Assembly: GCF_004193775.1 (NCBI RefSeq)
Contig: NC_041020.1
Location: 6,343,657-6,407,656 of the forward strand
DNA length: 64,000 bases
Reading direction: 5' to 3'
Source: Glycine soja
Lineage: Eukaryota; Streptophyta; Magnoliopsida; Fabales; Fabaceae
The stretch's first letter is position 1. Every line of letters starts with the position of its first letter. Shown here in pieces: positions 35,349 through 44,934 of this stretch. The notes beneath the pieces are model-generated. The model ran no database searches and was not told the DNA's origin. It saw only the letters and a program-made list of their open reading frames with translations. The position numbers and the translations under genes are program-made.

Positions 35349-35672
35349 TGTTGGAGATATATTAGAAGAGTACTAGTGAATTTGCAGATGGAAGAAATCA
35401 GAAGAGTACTAAAGAAGAGGAGATCTGAATATTCTTAAACAACAAAATGCACATTTATTGATTGCATCAGATATTGCTTAACTAGATTTAGTTAAAACTG
35501 AAAGACAGAGAAAATAACAACTAATTAACTAAACTTCAACAACTAAGCTTAAGCCACTAAATGATTGGTACATAACAGTCAAACAACCTAACAACAAAAT
35601 CCTTCAAACTTGGTAAATAAATTAAACGTGAGACAAAAAAAAATCAAAGCTACTGATGCACATGTTCAAACA
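35349..35672 (-). repeat. Left (3') LTR of the first copia element
   Basis: 324 bp. It is longer than the right LTR because of an insertion after TGTTGGAGATATATTA that is made of neighbouring GH81 sequence. Confidence 0.95.
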
Positions 35673-35684
35673 CTCCTCCTTGCA

Positions 35685-38600
35685 TCAGTAGGTGCGAATT
35701 CCAAGTCTTTCTCTTAAATCTTTAAACCTGCTTTTTGCAAGAGGCTTTCTAAATATGTTTGCCAGTTGATCTTCAGTGTTGTAATACTTCAGTCTAACTG
35801 CACCATCTTTCTGAATATCTCTAATGAAGAGTAGTTTGATGCTGAAATGCTTGGTCTTGCCATGAAAAATTGGATCGTTTGAGATAGCTATAGCTGTTTG
35901 ATTATCAACCATGACTTTGGTAATCGTTTTTTGCTCTAAGTGCAAATCATTTAAAAATTTTCTCACCCATAAAGCATGATTAACAAATGCTGTTGCAGCG
36001 ATGAACTCTGCTTCGACTGTTAATTGAGCCACAATTTCTTGCTTCTTTGAACTCCAAGTAAATATTTTGGATCCAAAGTTGAAATAGAAACTAAAAGTTC
36101 TTTTCATGTCATCTAAAGACCCGACCCAATCACTATCAGAATAACCTTGCAACTCGAAGCTTGGTGTTAGACAAAACTTAACACCAAAGCTTACAGTTCA
36201 CTTGACATATCTGAGAAATCTTTTTGCAGCTCTAAGATGATACTCATTAGCATAACTCATAAATCTTGAAAGAACACTTACATCATACATAATATTTGGC
36301 CTTATTGCTGTTAGATACATCAAGCAGCCAACCAAGCTTCTATATTCGGACTCATCCACTTTAGCTTTTCCATCATCCTTGCACAACTTCTCTTTTTGAC
36401 ACGTAGGAGTGCTCATACTCTTATAGTTATCCATGCAGAACATTTTTAGAATCTCCTTTGCATACTTTTGTTGATAGATGAATATTTAATTTTGTCTCTG
36501 CTTGATTTCTATTCCAAGGAAATAAGACATTTCTCTAAGATCAGTCATCTCAAAGACTCGCATCATGTCTTCTTTGAATTGTTGAATAAGCTCAATGTTG
36601 CTGCCAGTGATTAAGAGATCATCCACATATAAGGATACCACAAAAATATTATCATTGTCACCTTTAACATATAAAGTAGACTCACTAAAGCTTTTAACAA
36701 AGCCTAGTTTCAGTAGGTATTCGTCAGTTCTGCTATACCAGGCTCTTGGAGCCTGCATCAAGCCGTACAATGCATTCTTTAATAGATACACATTGTCTTC
36801 ATCTCCTTTTGCAGCAAAGCCTTCAGGTTGCTCAACATAAATTTCTTCCTTTAGGAAGCCATTTCAGGAGGCTGACTTGACATCAAGCTAATAAATCTTC
36901 CATTGCTTTTGTGCTGCAATGGCTAGTAACATTCTGATTGTATCTATCCTTGCAACTGGAACAAAAGTATCAAAATAATCTACTCCAAAAACTTGAGCAT
37001 ACCCTTTTACCACTAACCTTGCTTTATATTTGTTAATTAAGCCATCTACATTCTCCTTTTTTCTGAACACCCACTTTACTCCAATCACCTTCTGATGTTG
37101 ATGTCTTTCAACTAATTCCCAAGTCTGATTTTTTTCGATCATTGCAAGCTCTTTCTGCATACCATCCCTTCATTTAGGATGTTTTTCTGCTTCCTGATAT
37201 CCTGCTGGTTCAAGCACAACAACATTACACCTTTGATATATGTTAGCAAGTAATCTAGTGCCGCATAAAGGAGGATGATCAACTAACTTTTCTTGATTCA
37301 AATCATCAGTTTGCTGATTTTTTTCATCATTCCAGCTCCACTTCTCATTCTCCATGAAGCTTACATCCCTACTTATTAGAATTTTTCTTGTGTCAGGTTG
37401 AAAAATTCTATAAGCTTTAGATGTTAGGCTATACCCGATAAATATGTCGAGCTCCGCTCTTTTGTGCAACTTTTCTCGCTTAACCTGTGGTACATTAGTA
37501 AAACACAAACAACTGAAAACTTTCAGATTTTTTAATTGTGGCTTAAAGCCATACTAGGCCTCAAAAGGAGTCTTCCCATCAATTGCTTTTGTGGGAAGTC
37601 TGTTCAACAAAAATATAGTAGTATTTGCTGCCTCCGCCCAATATTCTTTGGGATGTTCCTTCTCATGAAGCAAACATTTATCCATCTCCATGATGGTTCT
37701 ATTTTTCCACTCACTAACCCCATTTTGTTGTGGAGTGTATAGGGCTATAAGTTGATGCTCAATTCCGGCCTACTTACATAATTTATCAAATTAATTTGAG
37801 GTGTATTCCTTGCCGTTATCTGACCTCAAAACTTGAATTCTAAAGCCACTTTGGTTCTCAATCCAGTTCTTAAATTATAAGAACACACCTGCAACCTTTG
37901 ACTTGAACCCGAGAAAATAGATACAACACATCCTTGTATAATCATCAATAAAAACAATGTAATATTTACTCCTATTAAGTGAAGGAGTTTTATGAGGTCC
38001 GACAACATCTGTATGAATGAGTTGCAGCTTCATGTTAGCTCTCCAAGATCCTTTTTGGAAAGAAAGCTTTGCTTGTTTGCCAAAATGACATGCCTTGCAG
38101 CTTGGTAGATTGGACTCAATATGGGGCAAGTCATGAACTAACTCTTTCTTTTGCATATTCAAAATTTTTGTGTGATGAAAATGACCTAGCCTCTTATGCC
38201 AAGTCTCTGTGTTGGTCATAGCAGTAGTATTAGCTGCTTGCTCCTCCTCCATTGGGTCAAGTGAGAAACTCTTGCCTCTCATTTTAATTCTTATGACCTT
38301 ATTGTCATATGGATCCTTGATCGTGCATTACTTGTTCTCAAAGAAGACTTTGAATCTCTTCTCAAGTAGCTGCCCAACACTCAGTAAATTCTTATCAATG
38401 TCAGGTACATACAAAACATCAGAAATTTGTTTTGTACCTGTGCTACTCTCTATAAAAACAGTTCCCTTCCCCTTGACAGTAATGTAATCGCAATTGCCAA
38501 TTATGACTCTGGATACTTGTGACTTGTCCAAATCTCTAAAAATTTCTTCATTATTGGTCATGTGATTAGTACAACCACTGTCTACAAGCCAATAGTCACT

Positions 38601-39563
38601 AGAGCTTCAACTGCTGCTTGTAAAGCAAGATGCTATGAACAATTACTACTCTTCCTCTTGTTCGCTTACTACTTGGGCATCGTGCTTCCGTTGAGAATTT
38701 CTTTTGCATATTCTTTCATGGTGACCAAGTTTATTGCACTTCCCACACTTTACATCATGTCTTCTCCAACATTTTAAAGGAGGATGACCCTTCTTGTTAC
38801 AATGTTTGCAAGGAGGAAAGTCCTTCTTTTTTTCGCTAGCTATAACACTTGGGTTGAAATTGTTCTTAAAACTCATCCTTTTGTCTTTCTCTCCTTGATT
38901 GATTTGTAACTTAGCCTTCAATGCTCCTTCCACATAATCTTCACTTCTTATCAATCTCCTTTGTTCTTAAGCCTGTAAAGCATTGTTTAGTTCGACCAAG
39001 GTGATTTTTGATAGATCTTTGCTATTCTCCATGGCAGATACAATAGCATCAAATCTTTTAGGAAGGGTTACAAGTATTTTCTGAACAATTCTAGAATCAG
39101 AAAATTCAAAACCAAGCAACCTTATTTGGTTAGCAATGCTAAGAAGCTTATCTATGTACTTATTGATTGTCTCTGACTCCTTCATTCGATGCATGTCGAA
39201 CACACGAATTAGATTGAGCACTTGCATACCTTTAACTTTGTCATCTCCTTCATATTCAGTTATAAGGAAATTCCAAACTTCAAATGTTGAGTTTTGGTGC
39301 ATGATTCTAGTAAAAATCTCTTCTGAAATAGCGACAAATAATGTAGCTTTTGCCTTCGACTTCCTTGATTTCTTTAAAGTATGACTCTTCAACTGAGCCA
39401 TGGTTGGGTTATCTGTTAAGGAAGGAACTTCATAGTCTTCCTCAACAACTTCCCAGATATCATTTGCTTCGAGGTGGGCTTTCATCCTAGTTGCCCATAA
39501 TTTATAATTTTTACACTTAAACACTGGTGGCACTAATGCTGTAAAGGGTGTTTTAGAATCCAT
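35685..39563 (-). pseudogene. Copia gag-pol, broken into several frames
   Basis: Read on the minus strand in order. 39563-38967: gag, starting MDSKTPFTALVPPVFKC. 38954-38646: two CCHC zinc knuckles (CKHCNKKGH...C, CGKCNKLGH...C). 38561-38328: protease-region piece. 38282-37826: GAG-pre-integrase and integrase start (WHKRLGHF, HTDVVGP, FIDDYTR). 37508-37170: integrase end. 37160-36888: reverse transcriptase start ([26 protein letters not shown]). 36791-36486: YVDDLLITGSN. 36443-36198 and 36152-35685: RNase H (GYSDSDWVGSLDD, SKKQEIVAQLTVEAEF). Stops or frameshifts separate the pieces, so no intact polyprotein can be made. Confidence 0.92.
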
Positions 39564-39641
39564 GTTATGGATTGAATCAAGGTAAGATTTGTTGTTGGAT
39601 TACTCACAAATCCCTTGAGAAAATAGCTCCTGATACCAGTT

Positions 39642-39922
39642 TGTTGGAGATATATTAAAGAAGAGGAGAACCAAATATTCTTAAACGAAAAAATGCACAT
39701 TTATTGATTGCATCAGATATTGCTTAAATGGATCGAGTTAAAACTGAAAGGCAGAGAAAATAGCAACTAACTAGCTAAACTTCAGCAACTATGCTTAAGC
39801 CACTAAATGACTGGTACATAACAGTCAAACAACCTAACAACAAAACTCCTTAAAACTTGGTAAATAAATTAAACGTGAGACAAAAAAAAAAAATCAAAGC
39901 TACTGATGCTCACGTTCAAACA
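39642..39922 (-). repeat. Right (5') LTR of the first copia element
   Basis: 281 bp. It matches the left LTR except for point changes, small A-run differences and the left LTR insertion. Confidence 0.95.
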
Positions 39923-40476
39923 ATGCATATTATTTTGCAACATTGATGGGTCTGGCATACCGTGACACTCAACTTATTGCCACCAGATCAACACTTGCAG
40001 CATTGGAAATTCATGCAGCTCAAATGTGGTGGCATGTGGGAAAGGAACATAAATTCTATCAGGAAGATTTTACCAAAAATAACAAGTTGGTGAGTGTTCT
40101 TTGGTCTAACAAGAGAGGTAGTGGACTGTGGTTTGCTCCTGTTCAGTGGAGAGAGTGCAGGATTGGTATTTATGTTTTACCATTGTCTTCTATTACTGAG
40201 GCCTTGTTAACAGATGTTGGTTATGTTAAGGAGCTTGTAGAGTGGACATTGCCCAATTTGAACAGGAAAGGTGTTGAAGAAGGGTGAAAAGGGTTTATCT
40301 ATGCCATGGAAGGAACTTATGATAAAGAAAGTGCACTTCAAAAGGTAAGAGGCCTGAAAGTTTTTGATGATGGCAACTCAATGACTAATCTGTTGTGGTG
40401 GATTCACAGCAAGGGTGATGTGGAGGAGGAATTTTGCCATGGAAAACAATACTGGTTTAGCCATTACTGCCACTAA

Positions 40477-40770
40477 ACATTGTTAACTATGTATATACAC
40501 TATCTTAAAATGTTAAGGTGAAAATATAGTTGGCTAATGTTAAAATCTTTCCCCAGCACCTATATGTTAGTGTGATAAATATATAGCATATTAATTAGTG
40601 TGAAAGTTTATAATTAGTATCATTGCAAAGATAGTGTTAAAGGAGATATTTGTTACTGTGTTGATAAAAAAGCATTTGTGTCTAATTTATTGTTGTATTT
40701 TATTGGAAAAGGAATCCTGATTTAGTTAGCAGAAATTTATTTTATGTCTCTTCTCTTTGCACATTTGTAG
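40477..40770. other. 3' flank of the GH81 pseudogene
   Basis: AT-rich, no gene. The last part is the intron preceding the SIN3-like exon (ends tttgtag). Confidence 0.5.
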
Positions 40771-41175
40771 GATTGATACAGTGAGTGTCGCAAAAAGAGT
40801 GAAGCAACTATTTAAAGGACATGATGATTTACTTATGGGATTCAATGCCTTCATGCCAAAGAAATATAAAATCATTCTTCCATTGGAGAATGGGCAAGCA
40901 CCTCAGAATGAGCCTGTTGAACTTGCATAAGACATAAATTTTATAGGCAAAATAAAGGTAATAAAACACTTTTTTCATGTTAATTCATTTGTGTGTGATT
41001 TCTAATACATCCACACTCACAGCTGCATGCACCAATTTGTCACAACATGACAACAATCTAGGACATTTTGATTTTCAAAATCTAACTGATTATTTTGAAG
41101 CAGGCATGGATCCAAGGCGACAATGGTGGTGTTTATAGGTCATTCATAGAAAGATTATATACATATAGAAGAGAG
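40771..41175 (+). pseudogene. SIN3-like corepressor fragment (paired amphipathic helix region)
   Basis: Two exons with an intron between: 40771-40957 and 41104-41175. The first reads [17 protein letters not shown], then [15 protein letters not shown]; this is the second half of a PAH domain in plant Sin3-like (SNL) proteins, whose usual form is RVKxLFKGHxxLxxGFNxFLPKGYEI. It then has an in-frame TAA before INFIGKIK. The second reads IQGDNGGVYRSFIERLYTYR, the start of the next PAH domain. SNL proteins scaffold histone deacetylase complexes. Only about 85 residues remain and both ends are missing. A splice donor follows at 41176, and 23 bp later an unrelated kinase fragment begins. Confidence 0.85.
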
Positions 41176-41198
41176 GTAAATGATTTGTTACCATGCCT

Positions 41199-41346
41199 AT
41201 GTTAGCAAGAAGAACTGTCGTTGGGGTTGTGGCGGTTCTTCTTGAGTTGAGCATTCTCTGCATATGTTGCCAGAAGAACAAGAGAAGACGTGATGAAGAG
41301 TAATATGCTCCATCGCCTCCGCCGCAACCGTCGTGGGGACCTAAAG
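41199..41346 (+). pseudogene. PERK-type receptor kinase fragment (transmembrane exon)
   Basis: Reads a hydrophobic span (VVGVVAVLLELSILCICC), a basic stop-transfer (QKNKRRRDEE), a TAA stop, then YAPSPPPQPSWGPK and a GT splice donor at 41347. This order is the transmembrane-juxtamembrane exon of proline-rich extensin-like receptor kinases. Kinase and extracellular exons are absent. Confidence 0.7.
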
Positions 41347-41725
41347 GTGAGTGAGCTTTAGCTACAAAAGGTTCTTTTTGTTTGTCACCCTTGATCTAAT
41401 GTTACTGAAAAAGCCTGGCATGTTTTTGCTAATTTTTTTATTTTTTTATTTTTGAGGTTCAAGTAAATTATATGTAATTTCAAGATGCTTTCAATGTTTA
41501 ATCCCTTAGTTGATTCTCTTGACTCTTGCTGAATCTCGTTGCTTATGATACACATTGACATTGTTATCCATGTAAAGCTAGCTGGTTGTATTTTCATATG
41601 TTACTATCTGTTTTAGATTTTTCTTAGTAGTTAAGTTATGTTCTAATTCTTGAAGAAATGAATGGCTCCTCACTTTGTGTCTTTTTATGATGTTCAATGG
41701 TATATTCATGGTCTAATGATAATTA

Positions 41726-41872
41726 GGCTTTGTTTGGATAAACTTCTCTATAAGCACTTAGAGAAGAAAACAAGAAGGCAAAATGAATTTTTGAAAAGTT
41801 TAGATGAGTTTTTATAAAAAGCTGAATTCCTAAGTTGATTTTAACTTGAGAGAAGTTTATCCAAACATACCC
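41726..41872. mobile_element. Tourist-like (PIF/Harbinger) MITE, 147 bp
   Basis: Flanked by TTA on both sides (41723-41725 and 41873-41875). The terminal inverted repeats are GGCTTTGTTTGGATAAAC on the left and the complement of GGGTATGTTTGGATAAAC on the right. The TTA target duplication and the GG-start suit a PIF/Harbinger MITE. A further short direct duplication (ttcttgaagaaatgaa.ggct) lies on both sides at about 41650 and 41920. Confidence 0.8.
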
Positions 41873-42109
41873 TTACTCGTTTCATGTTGATTTTTTCACA
41901 ATGATTAGATATTGTTCTTATTCTTGAAGAAATGAACGGCTCTTTACTTTGTGTCTTTTGGTGATGTTCAAATGTATTCAATTCTATATCGTGAAGACTA
42001 TTTTTTGGGAGACTATTTTTTGTTTCTCTATTTGTCTCTAGGTTTAGGGAGACTAGTTTTTGTTTTGCCTGCTGTCTTTCCAGTTACTGATCCTGTCACC
42101 ATGATATAG

Positions 42110-42416
42110 ATGTTGAGTTTGGAAGACTGCAAGCAAGGGACATGCTGCAGCATCTCTGGACAGGTCCAATTTCTAATGCATATGTGGAAGTTGTTCAAGG
42201 GAGCCGATATGTTGAGGTGCGAGCTGCTAATGTTACAAAGGTAATTGTCTTTTTAATAATTGATTTTTCTCAGTTCAGTTTTCACCTGCAAAATTTTCAT
42301 AGTGATTTAATCATGGAGCAGCTATTGACTGCATTGTAGGTGAGATAGTCCATTGAAAGCTTGACAATTAACACCAATTGATTACGTTCTGCGCATAGAA
42401 CATTTTCTGACAAAGG
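42110..42416 (+). pseudogene. Class I trehalose-6-phosphate synthase fragment
   Basis: Exon 42110-42240 reads EFGRLQARDMLQHLWTGPIS and then VEVVQGSRYVEVRAANVTK, a stretch characteristic of the C-terminal region of TPS1-type enzymes. After an intron, about 42315-42416 reads GAAID, then GEIVH, then loses frame through stops and small deletions, although the DNA still resembles the continuation. Both protein ends are missing. Confidence 0.85.
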
Positions 42417-43154
42417 TGAATTAAATTTCATTTTCATATTAATTTGTTGTTGTATTGTGACTTACTTCTATTATCTTGTTTGTCTGATGAGAAGTTGTGT
42501 TTGTTTTAATGGTCTTTTGAGCATGCTTTCAAGTGCGACAATTGTTAATTGTAATTTGTTTCATTAAATAAAAATACCTTATATTAAATAAAAATATTCT
42601 TATATGAATTAAAATATAATTTTACTTCACTAATTTTTCAAACACACACACAAGACAATATTCAACTAATGTTATTAGAGTAGTATTTATATAAATATAT
42701 AAATAAACTGAGATTTTTCTTATAAAGTATATATTAACTATTATATTTATTAAATATAATAAAATTTATTTAATTTAATAAATTTAATGATACTATATTT
42801 ACATTAAGTGTATACTTTTTTAAATGAGTCTATATAGGAAGTGATACAAATTAAACAACCTTCAAATCTCAATATCCTTTTCTTGTTATTTCTTTTCGCG
42901 TGTCATGGTGCACCTGTACTAGAAACAGAATCAAGAGACTAGTGATTTAGATATTTAGGTATTTCTTGTTATGTTTTTGGGTGGGGATGTGCTAAAGTAC
43001 CTAAGAAAATGTACCTATCAAGTGTGATGGAATTGGTTAACTTCATTTTTACTTGGAATAAATTAGATAAACTCATTTTGCTTATAAAATAATCTGAAGG
43101 AGTCAAATCTCTAGAAATAAGGTCTTAGTGAAAGAGTAAAAATAAAGGAACCTG

Positions 43155-43290
43155 TGATTGGGTGGTACATTCAATTGGGAGCAGAAATCTTCAATCACCC
43201 TGGTTTCTCACATGCTTTTCTTAGCTTCTTGCATTCCTCATATGTTGAAAGCTTCGGGAAATTCACCACTGGAATATTGCTCATCGCCAT
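43155..43290 (-). pseudogene. 2-oxoglutarate-dependent dioxygenase N-terminal fragment
   Basis: On the minus strand from ATG at 43290: MAMSNIPVVNFPKLSTYEE followed by CKKLRKACEKPG and a stop. This is the start of a plant 2-oxoglutarate/Fe(II) dioxygenase of the auxin-oxidase (DAO)-like type, where the usual form is IPVVDFxxL...KLRxACExWGCFRxxNHG. The sequence after the stop is still loosely alignable for about 40 bp. No double-stranded beta-helix core is present. Confidence 0.6.
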
Positions 43291-43521
43291 CTCTCTCTCT
43301 TTCTCTCTCTTTACGTTACTTTGTTGTTGTGTTGTTCTTCCTTTGGCTTTGGTGAAGGTGAAGCAAGGTACTGATGTTATAATAGTGATGATCAAAGGTT
43401 TTAAAAAATGGTCCGCGACCATGATTTTGGCCACAACGTTAGGATTGCTTAACTGTCTATGACCGCAATTGAGAATGCATTTATCGTATGTGTCTCTAAT
43501 TTATCACGATATCAATAAACA

Positions 43522-43785
43522 GGGTGAAATCACAATGTGGGCAAATTTTTTAACATGGGGTCCTTTTTGAAACATATTCCCAAAATGGGTCTTTTTTGGA
43601 AGTATTTCTTGCATGATGTTGTTTTTGACGTAAAAAGCATGCAAATCGCAGAAGCCATTGGCGACTTCGGGCTGGCTGTGACACATGGCACTGGTCTTGC
43701 CAGTGCCACTAGCGATTTCAGGATGCATGGGACTCACCAGTTTGACTGGCGAGTTGCCCTAGGGGAGGTGTTCTACACAGTCTAG
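43522..43785 (+). repeat. Left terminal inverted repeat of the MULE
   Basis: Matches the complement of 50400-50655 with scattered changes. A G+C-rich block with repeated tggcga words continues to about 43930 and partly resembles the region at 50330-50400. Confidence 0.88.
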
Positions 43786-44934
43786 GGTTGCAGGACGCGT
43801 TGTAGGAGAAGTCAGCTTTATCAGGTTGGAACTGCCAGGGGTATTGGCAAATTGTGCTGTAGTTGGAGTTGCCAGCAGCACTGGCGAGTTGTCCTTGGAG
43901 TAGCCATTACCAATGGCGAGTTCATCTGCTTTATATAGGGATGCTCCTTTGACATTTTTTGTGCATTTTTTAAAAATTACTCAGTTTTTTGAATTGCTTG
44001 CTATCCAATTTTTTTTGTCATTGTTGAACCTTTTGTTGTTGAAGTCAGCTTTAAGGTATGAAGTTCTTAATGAAATGTGTGTGGCATGAAAGTAGTTTTT
44101 ATGAAATAATTTTTTTGATGCCGGAAGAACACGTTTGAATGTGAAATGTTTATTATAATTTTTTTTAATTAAGTTGTATTTTTTTAAAATTAAATTTGTG
44201 AGGGTTGAAGTAAAAGTCTGTTTTTTAAAAAAATTATCTCATCATATTTATTTGAAGAAAATATGTAGAGTCAAAAAATTGTTTTGAATATGAAGTTTAT
44301 AGTCATTTATAATTATATTAGGTTGGTGTTGGTGTTGAAGTTGTGTTACTGTCTTAAAAATTTATGAGCCTTCTTTGAAGTGTGTTTAAAATCCAAAATT
44401 TTTGTGGCATAATATTTATTTGAAATAATTATTTTGAGTATGGTAAATTTTTTAAATATGAAGTTGTAGTATTTTTTGAATTAGATTAGGTTGGGGTGTT
44501 GATGGTTTGTTTGTGTGTGTTAAAAATGTATGAGCGTTGAACTTCAACCTTGTTTAAAATCAAAAATTTATTTGGCATCATATTTATTTGAAGTAAGTAT
44601 TTTGAGTGTGGAGAAAATTTCCAATATGAAGTGTGTATTATTTATTTTAATTAGATTAGCTTGTTGTTGTTGTTTTTTTAAAGTTATTATTGTTAAGATT
44701 AATTACTACCTTTTGCTTCGTTGATGGATTATTTTGCTTTTAAAATTAGTACGTTCAAATCGTTCAACTGTTTTAAGTCTTTTTCGTCATATTTAATTGA
44801 AGTTAATAATTTTTATTTAAAATAAAGTTTTAATGTGAAGTTTTTCAGTAAAGAGGTTTTTTGTGATTAGATTTATTTATTTTGAATTTATTATTATTAT
44901 GATTAATTATTTACAATAGTGTTTTTGTAGGTAC
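43786..44934. other. MULE 5' region upstream of the transposase
   Basis: Contains repeated blocks of the form aaaatt.atttggcat-atatttatttgaa (about 44220-44300, 44395-44440 and 44560-44610) that look like degenerate direct repeats. No gene. Confidence 0.5.

Larger units (their letters stand above)
35349..39922 (-). mobile_element. Ty1/copia LTR retrotransposon in the GH81 pseudogene
   Basis: Complete element of 4574 bp with TSD ATGCA (35344-35348 and 39923-39927). LTRs begin TGTTGGAGATATATTA and end TTCAAACA. The coding strand is minus. A primer-binding site next to the right LTR reads TGGTATCAGGAGC on the minus strand, matching plant initiator methionine tRNA. A purine-rich tract (GCAAGGAGGAG) precedes the left LTR. 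The LTRs differ by point changes and one 43-47 bp insertion, so the insertion is not recent. Confidence 0.95.
29286..40476 (+). pseudogene. Second GH81 gene copy, split by two retroelements
   Basis: Homologous to the 23149-25362 gene in three blocks: 29286-29831 (N-terminus, with TGA shortly after the basic start and further stops), 34392-35348 and 39928-40476 (ending WFSHYCH, stop). A solo LTR (TSD CAAAG) lies between blocks 1 and 2 and a copia element (TSD ATGCA) between blocks 2 and 3. Other damage: about 80 codons before the FGFGVYN motif are deleted (near 35072). The general-acid Asp is Asn (VYNNHYNLGYF against VYNDHHYHLGYF). A five-base insertion (ttgca) lies before the GRNQ motif. The first catalytic Glu is Lys (GRNQKSTSEA). 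The Trp codon at 40285-40287 is TGA. Outside these sites the similarity remains high, so it was a functional tandem paralogue before it decayed. Confidence 0.95.

Noticed and set aside
42840..43030. Helitron 3' terminus downstream of the gene-fragment cluster
   Set aside because: CTAG words are present but I see no stable hairpin 10-12 bases before them and no matching 5' TC end.
40771..43290. A single chimeric gene made of SIN3, kinase and TPS pieces
   Set aside because: Each piece carries stops or lost frame, and the dioxygenase piece is on the other strand.
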